A stretch of DNA of 64,000 nucleotides from CBFDBF01 sp050293315. GTDB taxonomy: Bacteria > Pseudomonadota > Gammaproteobacteria > Chromatiales > Chromatiaceae. This document shows, one piece after another, positions 1-8,396 of this stretch (position 1 is the first letter of the stretch; each line of letters begins with the position of its first letter). The stretch covers positions 14,546 to 78,545 of the forward strand of contig JBNKMS010000002.1 of NCBI GenBank assembly GCA_050293315.1, given 5' to 3'. The position numbers and the translations under genes were made by a program. Under the pieces are notes generated by a model that made no database searches, was not told where the DNA came from, and was given only the letters and a program-made list of their open reading frames with translations.

Positions 1-810
1 CTTACGAGTATATCGCTGGCCATATATAGCACCCATGCCAGTGCTGCAGAACCGTGGAAAACCCTGGAGCCAGGACTAGAGGTAGGAGAATTCAGCCATC
101 TACAGACAGGTAGATCCGGCCCACCCACAATATTCATCCTGCGGCTTGATCCCAAGCTATGGAATCTAACAATATTGACCAGTACAGATTTCAACTACAA
201 GGGCGGTCTCGCTGCTAAGACCTGGGCACGTCGGCACAATCTCAAGGCCGCCATAAACGCGGGGATGTTTTTCACTGACCACTCTACCCACGCAGGCTAT
301 ATGAAAGTTGATAAAAAAATCGCCAGCAGAGGGGTCAATCGATATCAGTCACTAGCTGTTTTTACTCCATATAATGGCAGCACTGTCCCGTTTAAAATTA
401 TTGATCGTGATAGCCAAAATGTAAGTCTGAGCAAACTGCGCAATCAGTATCGCTACCTAGTACAGAATCTACGCCTTATAAAACGCCCCAGGATAAACCG
501 CTGGCCAATTCTCGGAAGAAAATGGAATGAGGCAGCGTTAGGAGAAGACAGCAGTGGCCGCGCTCTCTTCATATATTCATCAGCCTTTCTCTCCATGCAT
601 CAATTCAATGAGGCCATATTGAGACTACCAATAAATCTGGTTGCCGCCCAACATCTTGAGGGTGGCACCGAGGCACAGATGTTTATTAACCATCCAGATT
701 ATGAGCGCGAGTTCAGTAGTGTATTCAAACCAAACTTTATCGATCAACAGATGAGCATCGACGCCTGGCCCATACCTAATGTAATCGGAGTCGTCCCTGC
801 GACAGAGTGA
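1..810 (+). CDS. Exported phosphodiester glycosidase-like protein (NAGPA/DUF2233 type), 5' end missing
   Basis: The frame is open from the first base, so the gene starts outside the window. The first visible residues look like the end of a signal peptide (hydrophobic run, then ASAAEP), which suggests export to the periplasm. The body carries the marks of the phosphodiester glycosidase family (PF09992): INAGMF, then GYMKVDKK, VQNLRLI, and LEGGTEAQM in place of the usual LDGG-S-QL. An internal TTG at 175 could start a shorter protein, but the family similarity begins upstream of it. Family members cleave sugar phosphodiesters or act on cell-envelope glycans; the substrate here is unknown. The gene converges on lnt with a 41-bp gap. 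The family call is from memory of its motifs. Confidence 0.72.
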   Translation, partial: LTSISLAIYSTHASAAEPWKTLEPGLEVGEFSHLQTGRSGPPTIFILRLDPKLWNLTILTSTDFNYKGGLAAKTWARRHNLKAAINAGMFFTDHSTHAGYMKVDKKIASRGVNRYQSLAVFTPYNGSTVPFKIIDRDSQNVSLSKLRNQYRYLVQNLRLIKRPRINRWPILGRKWNEAALGEDSSGRALFIYSSAFLSMHQFNEAILRLPINLVAAQHLEGGTEAQMFINHPDYEREFSSVFKPNFIDQQMSIDAWPIPNVIGVVPATE

Positions 811-851
811 TAATGAACTTCATCCCATAAAGACGGAACAAAAATAACAGT

Positions 852-2375
852 CTATCTCTTACTGTACCTAGATCTGTTGCTGTACCTTAACTTCCAACCC
901 ATAGATAGCAGCAGCGATAGCAGTGCCAATACAACTACCGCAGAATTACCGACCACTGCGTACGGCGTCATCCCCACCATCGGTTGAATCTCACCAGTCA
1001 ATACCGCCACCTCAAATGGTATAGCGGAGGAGATCAATCTACCCTTGTTATCAATCAGCGCAGAGATTCCAGTGTTGGTAGCACGCAGCAGATAGCGTCC
1101 GGTCTCCAGCGCTCGCATACGAGCAATTTGCAGGTGTTGTGGCGGGGCCAACGAATCCCCGAACCAGCTGTCATTACTGGCATTTATCAGGAATTTTGCT
1201 ACCGGAAGAGAGGTTATTACCTCGTCACCAAATGCATCTTCATAGCAGATAGATATACCGACCGAGTGACCGGCCAGGACCATAGGTGGTTGAGTATGCG
1301 AACCGGCAGAAAACTGCGACATCGGGATCTCCATCCAGTCGATGAGCGGTTGCAGTATAGATTTTAGTGGCGTGTACTCACCTAGAGGCACCAGGTGCCG
1401 CTTAAGATAACTACCGGACTTTCCACCACGACTCACCATGGCGTTGTAATATATCTTGTTCTCTTTATCCCAGATCGGCACCCCAACTAATAGTTGACCA
1501 CCCTCACCAGCAAGCACCTCACCCAGTGGTTCCAGCACCTCCTCATCCACTTGGTGAAGGAAGGCCGGTACAGCTGTCTCCGGCCAGATAACAAGGTCGC
1601 TCTCAACATTGTCCAGGGTAAGATCGGTATAAAGCTTTAGCGTCGGTGCTAACTGATCTGGCTCCCACTTTTTCTCCAGGTCGATATTGCCCTGAATAAG
1701 AGAGACCCGCAGCGGATCCCCGAACTGGTAGGTCCAGGTTTTACCATCCAGAATAAAGCCATACGCCCAGAGCAGGACGACTGTGGACAGGGCAGTCAGC
1801 CGCCGTCTGTGACTGCGTGCAAAGATAGCGGTCAGTAGCAGTGCCGCTGAGAGCAGCACAACAAAGCTGATGCCGTACACTCCGAGGACAGGAGCAAAGC
1901 CCTTGAGCAGGCTATCGCTCTGCGAGTAGCCCAGCGCCAACCAAGGAAAACCGGTAAACAGCCAGCCACGTAGCCACTCAAACAGCAGCCAGACAGAAGG
2001 ATAGATTGCCAATAACTGGATATCTCTGCTCAGCCGTGAAGAGAGACGCTGCCCTACCCAACCGGCCAAGCCATAGTAGATGGAGATAAATGCTATAAAG
2101 AGCACCGTAAACAGGGTCGCCAGAACAGTGCCGACATTTCCAAACTGATCGATACTTATCTGCAGCCATGAGACCCCGGCGCCAAACAGACCAAGTGCAA
2201 AGAACCAGCCGTCACGGAAGGCCTGACCCGGGGTAGCCTCCAGCCATAGATAGAAGAGTATGCCTGGACCAATAACGGCGAATGGGAACAGACCAAACGG
2301 AGCAAATGCGAGCAGTGTTATAAGGCCGCCAACGATCGCTATCAGGGCGCGTATCCAGCCAGCAAGATAGATCAA
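852..2375 (-). CDS. lnt: Apolipoprotein N-acyltransferase Lnt
   Basis: Inner-membrane enzyme that adds the third acyl chain to the N-terminal cysteine of lipoproteins, the step before Lol sorting. The protein has 507 aa, close to the E. coli 512. The N-terminal ~210 residues are a run of hydrophobic segments, followed by a periplasmic nitrilase-fold domain. The catalytic triad is visible: Glu266 in VIWPETAVP, Lys325 in YLKRHLVP, and Cys377 in GISICYED. One more hydrophobic helix lies near residues 475-495. The start overlaps the corC stop by 4 bp (ATGA), so the two are translationally coupled. It is the last gene of miaB-ybeZ-ybeY-corC-lnt, the common gammaproteobacterial arrangement. Confidence 0.96.
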   Translation of the reverse strand: MIYLAGWIRALIAIVGGLITLLAFAPFGLFPFAVIGPGILFYLWLEATPGQAFRDGWFFALGLFGAGVSWLQISIDQFGNVGTVLATLFTVLFIAFISIYYGLAGWVGQRLSSRLSRDIQLLAIYPSVWLLFEWLRGWLFTGFPWLALGYSQSDSLLKGFAPVLGVYGISFVVLLSAALLLTAIFARSHRRRLTALSTVVLLWAYGFILDGKTWTYQFGDPLRVSLIQGNIDLEKKWEPDQLAPTLKLYTDLTLDNVESDLVIWPETAVPAFLHQVDEEVLEPLGEVLAGEGGQLLVGVPIWDKENKIYYNAMVSRGGKSGSYLKRHLVPLGEYTPLKSILQPLIDWMEIPMSQFSAGSHTQPPMVLAGHSVGISICYEDAFGDEVITSLPVAKFLINASNDSWFGDSLAPPQHLQIARMRALETGRYLLRATNTGISALIDNKGRLISSAIPFEVAVLTGEIQPMVGMTPYAVVGNSAVVVLALLSLLLSMGWKLRYSNRSRYSKR

Positions 2376-3256
2376 GTTTCACCCTCTTCAGACTTAGGTA
2401 GTCGGCGTATATTCAGCAGGTGTAGACGGCGACTATCGGCACGCACCACCTTAAAACTTAGTTGACCAATAGTCACTCGCTCCCCCCGCTTGGGCATATG
2501 GCCGAGTGCCTTTGAGACCAATCCTGCAATTGTATCAAACTCATCATCAGGGAAGTCGGTACCAAAGTACTGATTAAACTCATCAATCGGAGTATGCGCC
2601 TTAGCAGTATATTCCATCTCGCTGCGTTTGAGGATAGCCGTGCCATCATCAAAATCATGCTCATCCTCAATCTCACCAACAATTTGCTCCAACACATCCT
2701 CAATGGTAACCAATCCTGATGCCGCCCCATACTCATCCACCACAATGGCCATATGGTTACGGCTGGCCCGAAACTCATCCAGCAACAGATTGATGCGTTT
2801 GCTCTCCGGTACAAACATCGCCGCCCTTAGCAGATCTCGAATGTCAAAACGTTTAGCCCTTCCAGAGGCGTATGCCAACAGGTCCTTGGCCAAGAGGATA
2901 CCAACCACTTCGCTTCGATCATCATCAATAACTGGGAAGCGGGAGTGGGCAGACTCAATAACCACTGGGAGAATCCCCTCCAGCGGCTCCTCTCGCTCCA
3001 CCACTACCATGTTGGCACGCGGGATCATGATATCCCGAACCTGCATCTCCGCCACATGCAGCACACCCTCCATCATAGAGAGCGCCTTGGCATCGAGCAC
3101 TGAACGCCTTTTCGCCACCCGTAAAAAACCGAGCAACTGCTCGCGGTCCCTCGGCTCAAGCATCACGCCATCAACCGCTCTGGCACACCACGAACTAAAC
3201 CATGAGCCGCTATCCTGTTCTGTTTTGTCTTTGTCCATAATCTCCATTAGCTCCAT
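2372..3256 (-). CDS. corC: CorC/YbeX-type CBS-domain protein
   Basis: A 294-aa cytoplasmic CBS-pair protein of the CorC/HlyC family, linked to Mg2+/Co2+ homeostasis and, as YbeX, to ribosome-related stress. An N-terminal stretch is followed by two CBS motifs (about residues 73-130 and 135-195; IMIPRANMVVV and MAIVVDEYG are typical) and the C-terminal CorC_HlyC transporter-associated domain (about 205-285, ending near FKVVRADSRRLHLL). There is no membrane segment, so this is the short form without DUF21. Three Met codons lie within the first seven residues (3256, 3247, 3238), and the exact start is uncertain. It is followed by lnt with a 4-bp overlap and preceded by ybeY with a 48-bp gap. Confidence 0.92.
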   Translation of the reverse strand: MELMEIMDKDKTEQDSGSWFSSWCARAVDGVMLEPRDREQLLGFLRVAKRRSVLDAKALSMMEGVLHVAEMQVRDIMIPRANMVVVEREEPLEGILPVVIESAHSRFPVIDDDRSEVVGILLAKDLLAYASGRAKRFDIRDLLRAAMFVPESKRINLLLDEFRASRNHMAIVVDEYGAASGLVTIEDVLEQIVGEIEDEHDFDDGTAILKRSEMEYTAKAHTPIDEFNQYFGTDFPDDEFDTIAGLVSKALGHMPKRGERVTIGQLSFKVVRADSRRLHLLNIRRLPKSEEGET

Positions 3257-3304
3257 CCGCTATCTGCAGATGGATCATCTGTTACATCTATAAACCGTAC
3301 AGCG

Positions 3305-3766
3305 CTAACAGCAGCCCTCCACGTAGGGATCAGGAAACCCCAGCTCAGCGAGAATATTGCGCTCTAGATCTTCCATTATAGCGGCATCCTCTTCGCTACT
3401 GTGGGAATAATTCAACAGGTGCAATACCCCATGCACCACCAGATGGGCCCAGTGGGCCTGTAGTGACTTCCCCTGTTGTTGCGCCTCGCGCTCCACCAGC
3501 GGGACGGCGATCACCAGGTCACCCAGCAAAGAGGTCTCCACCACATCCGGCAGGGATACAGGGAAAGAGAGAATGTTGGTAGGTGCATCGACTCCCCTAT
3601 AGCGGCTGTTCAGCTCTCTGCTCTCCTCCTCATCCACCAGGCGCACCACCAGCTCAGCCTCCTCACGACGATCGGTCAACGCTGCCTCTACCCAGCGCCT
3701 AAAGTCCTCCTCAGGGGGGACGAAGTCCATCTCCAGCACAGACTGCAGTTCCAGCTCCAGTCTCAC
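3305..3766 (-). CDS. ybeY: Endoribonuclease YbeY
   Basis: Single-strand endoribonuclease needed for 16S rRNA 3'-end maturation and ribosome quality control. The protein has 153 aa, the family's usual length. The zinc-binding histidine motif is intact: His112, His116 and His122 in HGVLHLLNYSH. The usual Gly-Tyr-Asp before the last His is Asn-Tyr-Ser here, a mild departure. It also has the conserved RGVDAPTNILSFP segment near residue 57. The start overlaps the ybeZ stop by 4 bp, pointing to coupled translation with the PhoH-like ATPase, its usual partner. Confidence 0.95.
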   Translation of the reverse strand: MRLELELQSVLEMDFVPPEEDFRRWVEAALTDRREEAELVVRLVDEEESRELNSRYRGVDAPTNILSFPVSLPDVVETSLLGDLVIAVPLVEREAQQQGKSLQAHWAHLVVHGVLHLLNYSHSSEEDAAIMEDLERNILAELGFPDPYVEGCC

Positions 3767-4740
3767 TCCCCCTCCCGATCATAACTCTCATAGGCATTAA
3801 CAATGCGCTGCACCAACGGATGGCGCACTACATCTCTTGAACTAAAGAAGGTAAAGCTAATACCCTCAACCTCTGGCAGCACAGAAACCACCTGTCGCAG
3901 CCCGGATGTCTGACCACGCGGCAGATCAATCTGGGTTATATCTCCGGTAATGACAGCGGTGGAGCCAAAACCGATACGGGTAAGGAGCATCTTCATCTGC
4001 TCCGGGGTGCTATTTTGTGCCTCATCCAAGATAATAAAGGACTCATTCAGGGTACGGCCACGCATATAGGCGAGCGGCGCCACCTCAATCACATTGCGCT
4101 CAATCAGTCTGGCTACCCGCTCAAACCCCAGCATCTCGTAGAGGGCATCGTAGAGGGGACGCAGATAAGGATCTATCTTCTGGCTCATATCCCCCGGCAG
4201 AAAACCCAGGCGCTCACCAGCCTCAACAGCCGGACGCACCAATATCACCCGCCGCACCTGGTCCCGCTCCAGGGCATCTACGGCAGCAGCCACCGCCAGG
4301 TAGGTCTTGCCAGTGCCGGCGGGGCCGATCCCGAAGTTGATATCATGGGTCACGATACGGTGCAGATACTCCCGCTGATTGGGACCACGTGGCCGCACCA
4401 TACCGCGACGGGTCTTGATTACAACCTCCGGCAGATCTGACTCCGGACTGTCCTGCAGTAGATCCTCGATACCGGACTCCTGCAGAAACAGATGCACCAA
4501 CTGCGGAGTCAACACCTCCTCCTGTGCCTGCGCGTAGAGCCCCTTCAACAGCTCTGCGGCTGCATTTATTGAGGCTGCATCTCCATGCAGGCGGAAACGA
4601 TTGCTCTGGTTATGGATCTCTATACCCAGCCGCCGTTCGATCTGACGCAGGTGCTCATCCAGTTGACCACAGAGGTTTGCCAGGAGATGGTTATCTTCCG
4701 GCGCAAGTACGACATCGATGGATTTGGGTGTGTCAGGCAT
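3763..4740 (-). CDS. ybeZ: PhoH-like ATPase YbeZ
   Basis: Cytoplasmic P-loop ATPase of the PhoH family, thought to work with YbeY in RNA metabolism. The protein has 325 aa. An N-terminal KH-like region (about 1-75) precedes the ATPase domain. Walker A is GPAGTGKT at 139-146 and Walker B is ILDEAQNS with Asp239-Glu240. The downstream TGDITQIDLPRG is characteristic of the family. The ATG overlaps the miaB TGA by one base (TGATG), and the stop overlaps ybeY by 4 bp, so these genes are tightly coupled. Confidence 0.94.
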   Translation of the reverse strand: MPDTPKSIDVVLAPEDNHLLANLCGQLDEHLRQIERRLGIEIHNQSNRFRLHGDAASINAAAELLKGLYAQAQEEVLTPQLVHLFLQESGIEDLLQDSPESDLPEVVIKTRRGMVRPRGPNQREYLHRIVTHDINFGIGPAGTGKTYLAVAAAVDALERDQVRRVILVRPAVEAGERLGFLPGDMSQKIDPYLRPLYDALYEMLGFERVARLIERNVIEVAPLAYMRGRTLNESFIILDEAQNSTPEQMKMLLTRIGFGSTAVITGDITQIDLPRGQTSGLRQVVSVLPEVEGISFTFFSSRDVVRHPLVQRIVNAYESYDREGE

Positions 4741-6086
4741 CAGGCGCTCTTGGCCAGTGATGAGCCTGCGAACCTGCCGCGCAGTGAGTTAGGCAACGCC
4801 TCGGTAATGGTTACATAGACCAGCTGACCTATAAGCTCGGCCGGACCATCAAAGTTGACCACCCTGTTGTTCTCGGTACGCCCAGCCAGCTGTGCCGAAC
4901 TCTTGCGCGAGACCCCCTCTACCAGCACCAGCTGCTGAGTGCCAATCATACCTCTACTAATCTGCTGACTCAGCTCGTTGACACGTTGCTGCAACCGCTG
5001 TAGCCGCTCCTGCTTCAGTGTCAATGGGATATCGTCCACCATATCTGCCGCCGGTGTCCCCGGTCTGGCACTATAGATAAAGCTGAACGATTGGTCGAAG
5101 CCGACCTCTTCGATCAGCTCCATGGTACGTTCGAAGTCTGCGTCGCTCTCACCAGGGAAACCGACAATAAAATCGGATGAGATGCTGATATCTGGACGCG
5201 CCTCCCGCAGACGACGAACAGTAGAGACATAATCACGCGCGGAGTGGCCACGCTTCATCAGCGCCAGAATCCGATCGGAACCACTCTGTACCGGCAGGTG
5301 CAGATGGCTCACCAACTCCGGCACCTCGGCAAACACCTCGATCAAACGATCCGAAAACTCCAGCGGATGGGAGGTGGTAAAGCGAATCCTCTCAATCCCA
5401 TCGATCGCCGCCACATAGTGAATCAACAGTGGTAGATCAGCGTAGTCGCCATCATCCATCACCCCGTTATAGGCATTCACATTCTGTCCCAGAAGATGGA
5501 TCTCACGCACCCCCTGCTGTGCCAGACCGACCGCCTCCGCAATAACATCATCCAGCGGACGACTGATCTCCTCCCCTCGGGTAAATGGGACCACACAGTA
5601 GGTGCAGTATTTGGAGCAACCCTCCATCACGGTGACATAGGCAGAGGCACCATCCGCACGCGGCTGCGGCAGGGTGTCAAATTTCTCAATCTCCGGGAAG
5701 GAGACATCCACCACTGCGCCCTGCTCACGCCTCGCCCTGTCCAGCATCTGCGGCAGGCGGTGCATGGTCTGGGGACCAAACACCATATCCACGAAATCGG
5801 CCCGCTCCAGGATGGCATCGCCCTCCTGACTGGCGACACAGCCGCCCACACCGATCACCAGCTCCGGGCGCTGCTGTTTCCAGGGACGCCAGCGACCAAG
5901 GTAGGAGAAGAGCTTCTCCTGTGCCTTCTCCCGGATCGAGCAGGTGTTAAGCAACAGCACATCCGCCTGCTCTGGTAGCTCGACAAGCTCCAGGCCATGA
6001 GACGCCTTGAGCAGATCCGCGATTCGGGCGGAATCATACTCATTCATCTGACAACCGAAGGTCTGTATATACAGCTTTTCTGCCAT
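4740..6086 (-). CDS. miaB: tRNA-2-methylthio-N6-dimethylallyladenosine synthase MiaB
   Basis: Radical-SAM methylthiotransferase that converts i6A37 to ms2i6A37 in tRNAs reading UNN codons. The protein has 448 aa. The UPF0004 domain carries cluster ligands Cys12, Cys49 and Cys83; the radical-SAM domain carries CSKYCTYC (Cys157, Cys161, Cys164); a C-terminal TRAM domain follows (about 380-445). It is the first gene of the leftward miaB-ybeZ-ybeY-corC-lnt operon. No clear Shine-Dalgarno precedes the ATG. The leader instead has two copies of TTGTCCCTTT (coding-strand sense) 18 nt apart, the nearer one ending one base before the ATG. Confidence 0.97.
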   Translation of the reverse strand: MAEKLYIQTFGCQMNEYDSARIADLLKASHGLELVELPEQADVLLLNTCSIREKAQEKLFSYLGRWRPWKQQRPELVIGVGGCVASQEGDAILERADFVDMVFGPQTMHRLPQMLDRARREQGAVVDVSFPEIEKFDTLPQPRADGASAYVTVMEGCSKYCTYCVVPFTRGEEISRPLDDVIAEAVGLAQQGVREIHLLGQNVNAYNGVMDDGDYADLPLLIHYVAAIDGIERIRFTTSHPLEFSDRLIEVFAEVPELVSHLHLPVQSGSDRILALMKRGHSARDYVSTVRRLREARPDISISSDFIVGFPGESDADFERTMELIEEVGFDQSFSFIYSARPGTPAADMVDDIPLTLKQERLQRLQQRVNELSQQISRGMIGTQQLVLVEGVSRKSSAQLAGRTENNRVVNFDGPAELIGQLVYVTITEALPNSLRGRFAGSSLAKSA

Positions 6087-6152
6087 GAAAGGGACAAAAA
6101 TCTCAAAAGGGACAATGGGTTACACTCTAACGGAGCTTTTTGCTATTTGCGT

Positions 6153-6198
6153 GTCTAAGTATAGACGAAAGCATTATCCCTGAGCTACAGTCTCAGGG
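6153..6198. repeat. Two small inverted repeats in the miaB / lipoprotein-gene divergent gap
   Basis: GTCTA (6153-6157) pairs with TAGAC (6162-6166) across AGTA. CCCTGAG (6178-6184) pairs with CTCAGGG (6192-6198) across seven bases. Both lie between the divergent miaB and lipoprotein starts. A TATACT hexamer on the minus strand overlaps the first repeat and could be the miaB -10, but I see no convincing -35. The role is unknown: leader structure or operator. Confidence 0.4.
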
Positions 6199-6231
6199 CA
6201 AACCCGGAGCAAATAAGGAGCCACGCCAGCC

Positions 6232-7161
6232 ATGTCGATACACCCAAGAATAAAAATCGTCGCCGTAATCCTCACCACCTTTCTACTGACCGCCTGTGTA
6301 GAGTTTACAGAGCAGCGACTCACCTACAACGTTGAGGACAATGAGCTGACCATATTTCAGGAGTACCGAGGGATATATGCCAAAGATATCAATCTCTCAG
6401 GCAAAAACAGGGAGAAGCATAAGAAAAAGACCAAACTGACCGCAGAAGAGCAGAAAGATATCGACTCTGTGATCAATGGCGAGCGCACCTTCTTTTTTAG
6501 CAATTGGATAATGGAGTATAACCGCGCCCATCTGGAGAAGGAGCTGGTGAAATATAATGAGGAAAAACTGAGTCCGGAGGAGATAGCAGAAAGGAGCACC
6601 TGGATCCCCTTGATTGAACTGCTGCTGGCAAACGTCAAGGTGACTAATGGCGATTTCTACTTTGATGAGAAACAGCGCCTCAGCGGCTATCAAATAGTAC
6701 GGGTGAAAAATGTTGACCAACTGATAACCGAGGTCAACAGCAGGATCTCAAAATGGATACTACAGACTAAGCCGACAGAGAATGGGGCCGAGATCCATAA
6801 GAAAAAACAGGAGATGGCAAAGGCCGGGCACCAATGGGTTAAACAAGATCGCAACAGATTCACCATAAGCTACCCCGCTTCGGCTCAAGAGTACGACGAG
6901 CTAAAACAGGAGAGCAGCGGTTACACTGGAAACAGCAAGCCACCAATAACCACCGCATACAGTGACGGCATAGCGACCATAGATATCGGTACAGCAGATG
7001 CCGCCTTCGTGGTCATCTCAAAGGTGATGAGTGACACATACAGCCCGGTTGCGGTGGACTATATCTCATCGAAATATCAGATAAAGAATGATCTGGATAT
7101 AGATGGAATAAAACAGTCTCTATTTAAGACCTCTGACCAGGCCGCGGTAGATAAGAAATAG
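6232..7161 (+). CDS. Lipoprotein of unknown function
   Basis: A 309-aa protein with a type II signal peptide: KIVAVILTTFLLTAC places the lipobox LTAC at residues 19-22, so a lipid-anchored mature protein is expected. An AGGAG at 6216-6220, 11 nt before the ATG, supports the start. The mature part is charged and Lys/Glu-rich (KHKKKTKLTAEEQKD, HKKKQEMAK), with short beta-like hydrophobic runs near residues 135-160 and 240-260. I recognise no domain. It is a single-gene unit, divergent from miaB and convergent with the Hsp20 pair, with a GC-rich hairpin after it. Confidence 0.75.
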   Translation: MSIHPRIKIVAVILTTFLLTACVEFTEQRLTYNVEDNELTIFQEYRGIYAKDINLSGKNREKHKKKTKLTAEEQKDIDSVINGERTFFFSNWIMEYNRAHLEKELVKYNEEKLSPEEIAERSTWIPLIELLLANVKVTNGDFYFDEKQRLSGYQIVRVKNVDQLITEVNSRISKWILQTKPTENGAEIHKKKQEMAKAGHQWVKQDRNRFTISYPASAQEYDELKQESSGYTGNSKPPITTAYSDGIATIDIGTADAAFVVISKVMSDTYSPVAVDYISSKYQIKNDLDIDGIKQSLFKTSDQAAVDKK

Positions 7162-7195
7162 TTACCTCTTAGTCATACCTGCTAGACAATGGCAA

Positions 7196-7217
7196 CTCCG
7201 GCCCCTAGCGGCCGGAG
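7196..7217. terminator. GC-rich hairpin between convergent lipoprotein and Hsp20 genes
   Basis: Perfect 8-bp stem CTCCGGCC / GGCCGGAG with a 6-nt loop, lying between two convergent stops (7161 and 7253). Neither side has a good T-run, so it is a probable bidirectional transcription end or RNA 3' stabiliser rather than a textbook terminator. Confidence 0.5.
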
Positions 7218-7252
7218 CGCCTCTCGTATATGCGTGCTGCCCGCGGATACGC

Positions 7253-7648
7253 TTAACCGACACGCACCTCAACCTTACGCGGCTTATGCTCCTCACGTTT
7301 CGGAATAGAGAGCGTCAACACCCCATCCTTTAGGCTGGCGTCGGCCTTCTCCCCATCCAGCTCGCTACTTAGAGAGAAGTTACGCCGGTAGTGGGTGGAA
7401 CGAATGTCGGCATGCAGCGCCTCCATCCCCTCAGGCATCGCAACCTCTGACACACCCTCAATCGATAAGGTATCTTTATCGATCTGTATATTGAGTCGAT
7501 CCTTCGATACACCGGGCATATCCGCCTGCACCGTAATACCTTTGTCGTTTTCAAAGATATTCACCGGAGGTCGGATTGCCCGCACCTGCCCCTTAGTCTC
7601 CTCTACCGACTTGGATGCATTTGTTGCTACATCTTTTCTCTTGGTCAT
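7253..7648 (-). CDS. Hsp20 / alpha-crystallin small heat-shock protein (second of pair)
   Basis: A 131-aa small heat-shock protein, an ATP-independent holdase in the cytoplasm. The alpha-crystallin domain spans about residues 27-120, with VQADMPGV at its start and the ASLKDGVLTLSIPK signature (A-x-x-x-G-x-L) at its end; it closes with a short basic tail. AGGAGG stands 8 nt before the ATG. It is 18 nt downstream of another hsp20 gene and surely in the same transcript. The two are diverged paralogs, so they may form mixed oligomers, but that is inference. Confidence 0.93.
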   Translation of the reverse strand: MTKRKDVATNASKSVEETKGQVRAIRPPVNIFENDKGITVQADMPGVSKDRLNIQIDKDTLSIEGVSEVAMPEGMEALHADIRSTHYRRNFSLSSELDGEKADASLKDGVLTLSIPKREEHKPRKVEVRVG

Positions 7649-7666
7649 GGCAAAAACCTCCTGCTA

Positions 7667-8110
7667 CTACTGCACTTCGATCTGACGTGGCTTCTTGGCT
7701 TCATGGCGCTGGATGGTGATACGCAATATTCCATCTCTATAGTTCGCCTCTACCGCCTCTGGATCCACATCATCCGGCAGTGTTATCACCCGATGAAACT
7801 CTCCACTAAAGCGTTCGTTCCGAAAATAGTCGGCACCCTCTTCGGCAACCAACTTGCGCTCACCATCTATAGTCAGTAGGTTGCGCTGAATGGATATATC
7901 CAGACTCTTCGGATCGATGCCCGCAGCAAACAGATAGACATCAACCTGATCCGGCGTGCTGCCAATATTGATTGGCGGGTAGGTCCCTCGGGCAACCGCA
8001 CGGATGCCGTTGGGCCATGGTCCGACACCAAACAGTAGATCCCTATCCCTCTCCAGGCGCCTAAGTTCGTCAAACAGGCCGCCCTCAAAACTACTCAGAC
8101 TCCCAAACAT
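7667..8110 (-). CDS. Hsp20 / alpha-crystallin small heat-shock protein (first of pair)
   Basis: A 147-aa small heat-shock protein. N-terminal arm MFGSLSSFEGGLFDEL, then an alpha-crystallin domain (about 40-140) with VDVYLFAAGIDPKSLDI and the A-x-x-x-G-x-L signature ANYRDGILRITIQ. AGGAGG ends 7 nt before the ATG. A near-consensus sigma-32 promoter lies 53-81 bp upstream, so heat induction of this gene and its downstream partner is likely. Full-domain length and conserved motifs make the family certain. I use no gene symbol because the IbpA/HspA naming cannot be settled here. Confidence 0.94.
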   Translation of the reverse strand: MFGSLSSFEGGLFDELRRLERDRDLLFGVGPWPNGIRAVARGTYPPINIGSTPDQVDVYLFAAGIDPKSLDISIQRNLLTIDGERKLVAEEGADYFRNERFSGEFHRVITLPDDVDPEAVEANYRDGILRITIQRHEAKKPRQIEVQ

Positions 8111-8162
8111 TTAGGTACCTCCTATCGATTCACAATTAACCCAACTGGGCATTACAATTTCT

Positions 8163-8191
8163 ATATAGGGATCTGGTATTTTATTTTCAAG
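8163..8191 (-). promoter_or_regulatory. Sigma-32 (RpoH) type heat-shock promoter for the hsp20 pair
   Basis: On the minus strand CTTGAAA (8191-8185), a 14-nt spacer, then CCCTATAT (8170-8163). The E. coli sigma-32 consensus is CTTGAAA-N11-16-CCCCATNT, so the -35 is exact and the -10 differs at one defined base. The predicted transcript start near 8155 leaves a ~45-nt leader with a small CCC/GGG hairpin and a strong AGGAGG. No CIRCE element is seen. Confidence 0.8.
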
Positions 8192-8220
8192 TATCAAAAT
8201 ACTATTTTTTATACTTGTAT

Positions 8221-8247
8221 AACACCTTGTTAATAAGGTGTTTTTTT
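8221..8247 (+). terminator. Hairpin plus T-run on the plus strand between hsp20 and katG
   Basis: AACACCTT / AAGGTGTT with a 6-nt loop, followed on the plus strand by T7. It has the form of an intrinsic terminator, yet no plus-strand gene lies upstream; both neighbours read leftward. It may block antisense transcription into katG, or act as a leftward read-through barrier together with the katG terminator. Confidence 0.4.
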
Positions 8248-8321
8248 ATATCTTATCGCTAAATCTACACCATGGCAGATATCGCCGGTTAGGCAAACAC
8301 AGTGTGCTGGAGAGTTTCAAT

Positions 8322-8349
8322 AAAAAGGGCGGACCAATACGGCCCGCCC
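8322..8349 (-). terminator. Intrinsic terminator of katG
   Basis: On the minus strand a GGGCGG / CCGCCC stem with an 11-nt loop is followed directly by TTTTTATT. It starts 48 bp after the katG stop and before the sigma-32 promoter of hsp20, so it separates the two units. Confidence 0.75.
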
Positions 8350-8396
8350 ATAACCACCTTCAGAGAGATCGTCCCTATGAAGGCCATCTCCTCATA

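Noticed and set aside
7241..7255. 15-mer CCGCGGATACGCTTA shared with 32060-32074
   Set aside because: A few exact 15-mers are expected by chance in 64 kb when both strands are counted; only the intergenic position of both copies is suggestive.
8111..8160. ROSE-type RNA thermometer in the hsp20 leader
   Set aside because: The ~45-nt leader has only a weak CCC/GGG hairpin and the AGGAGG is not visibly paired with a UUGCU-like strand.
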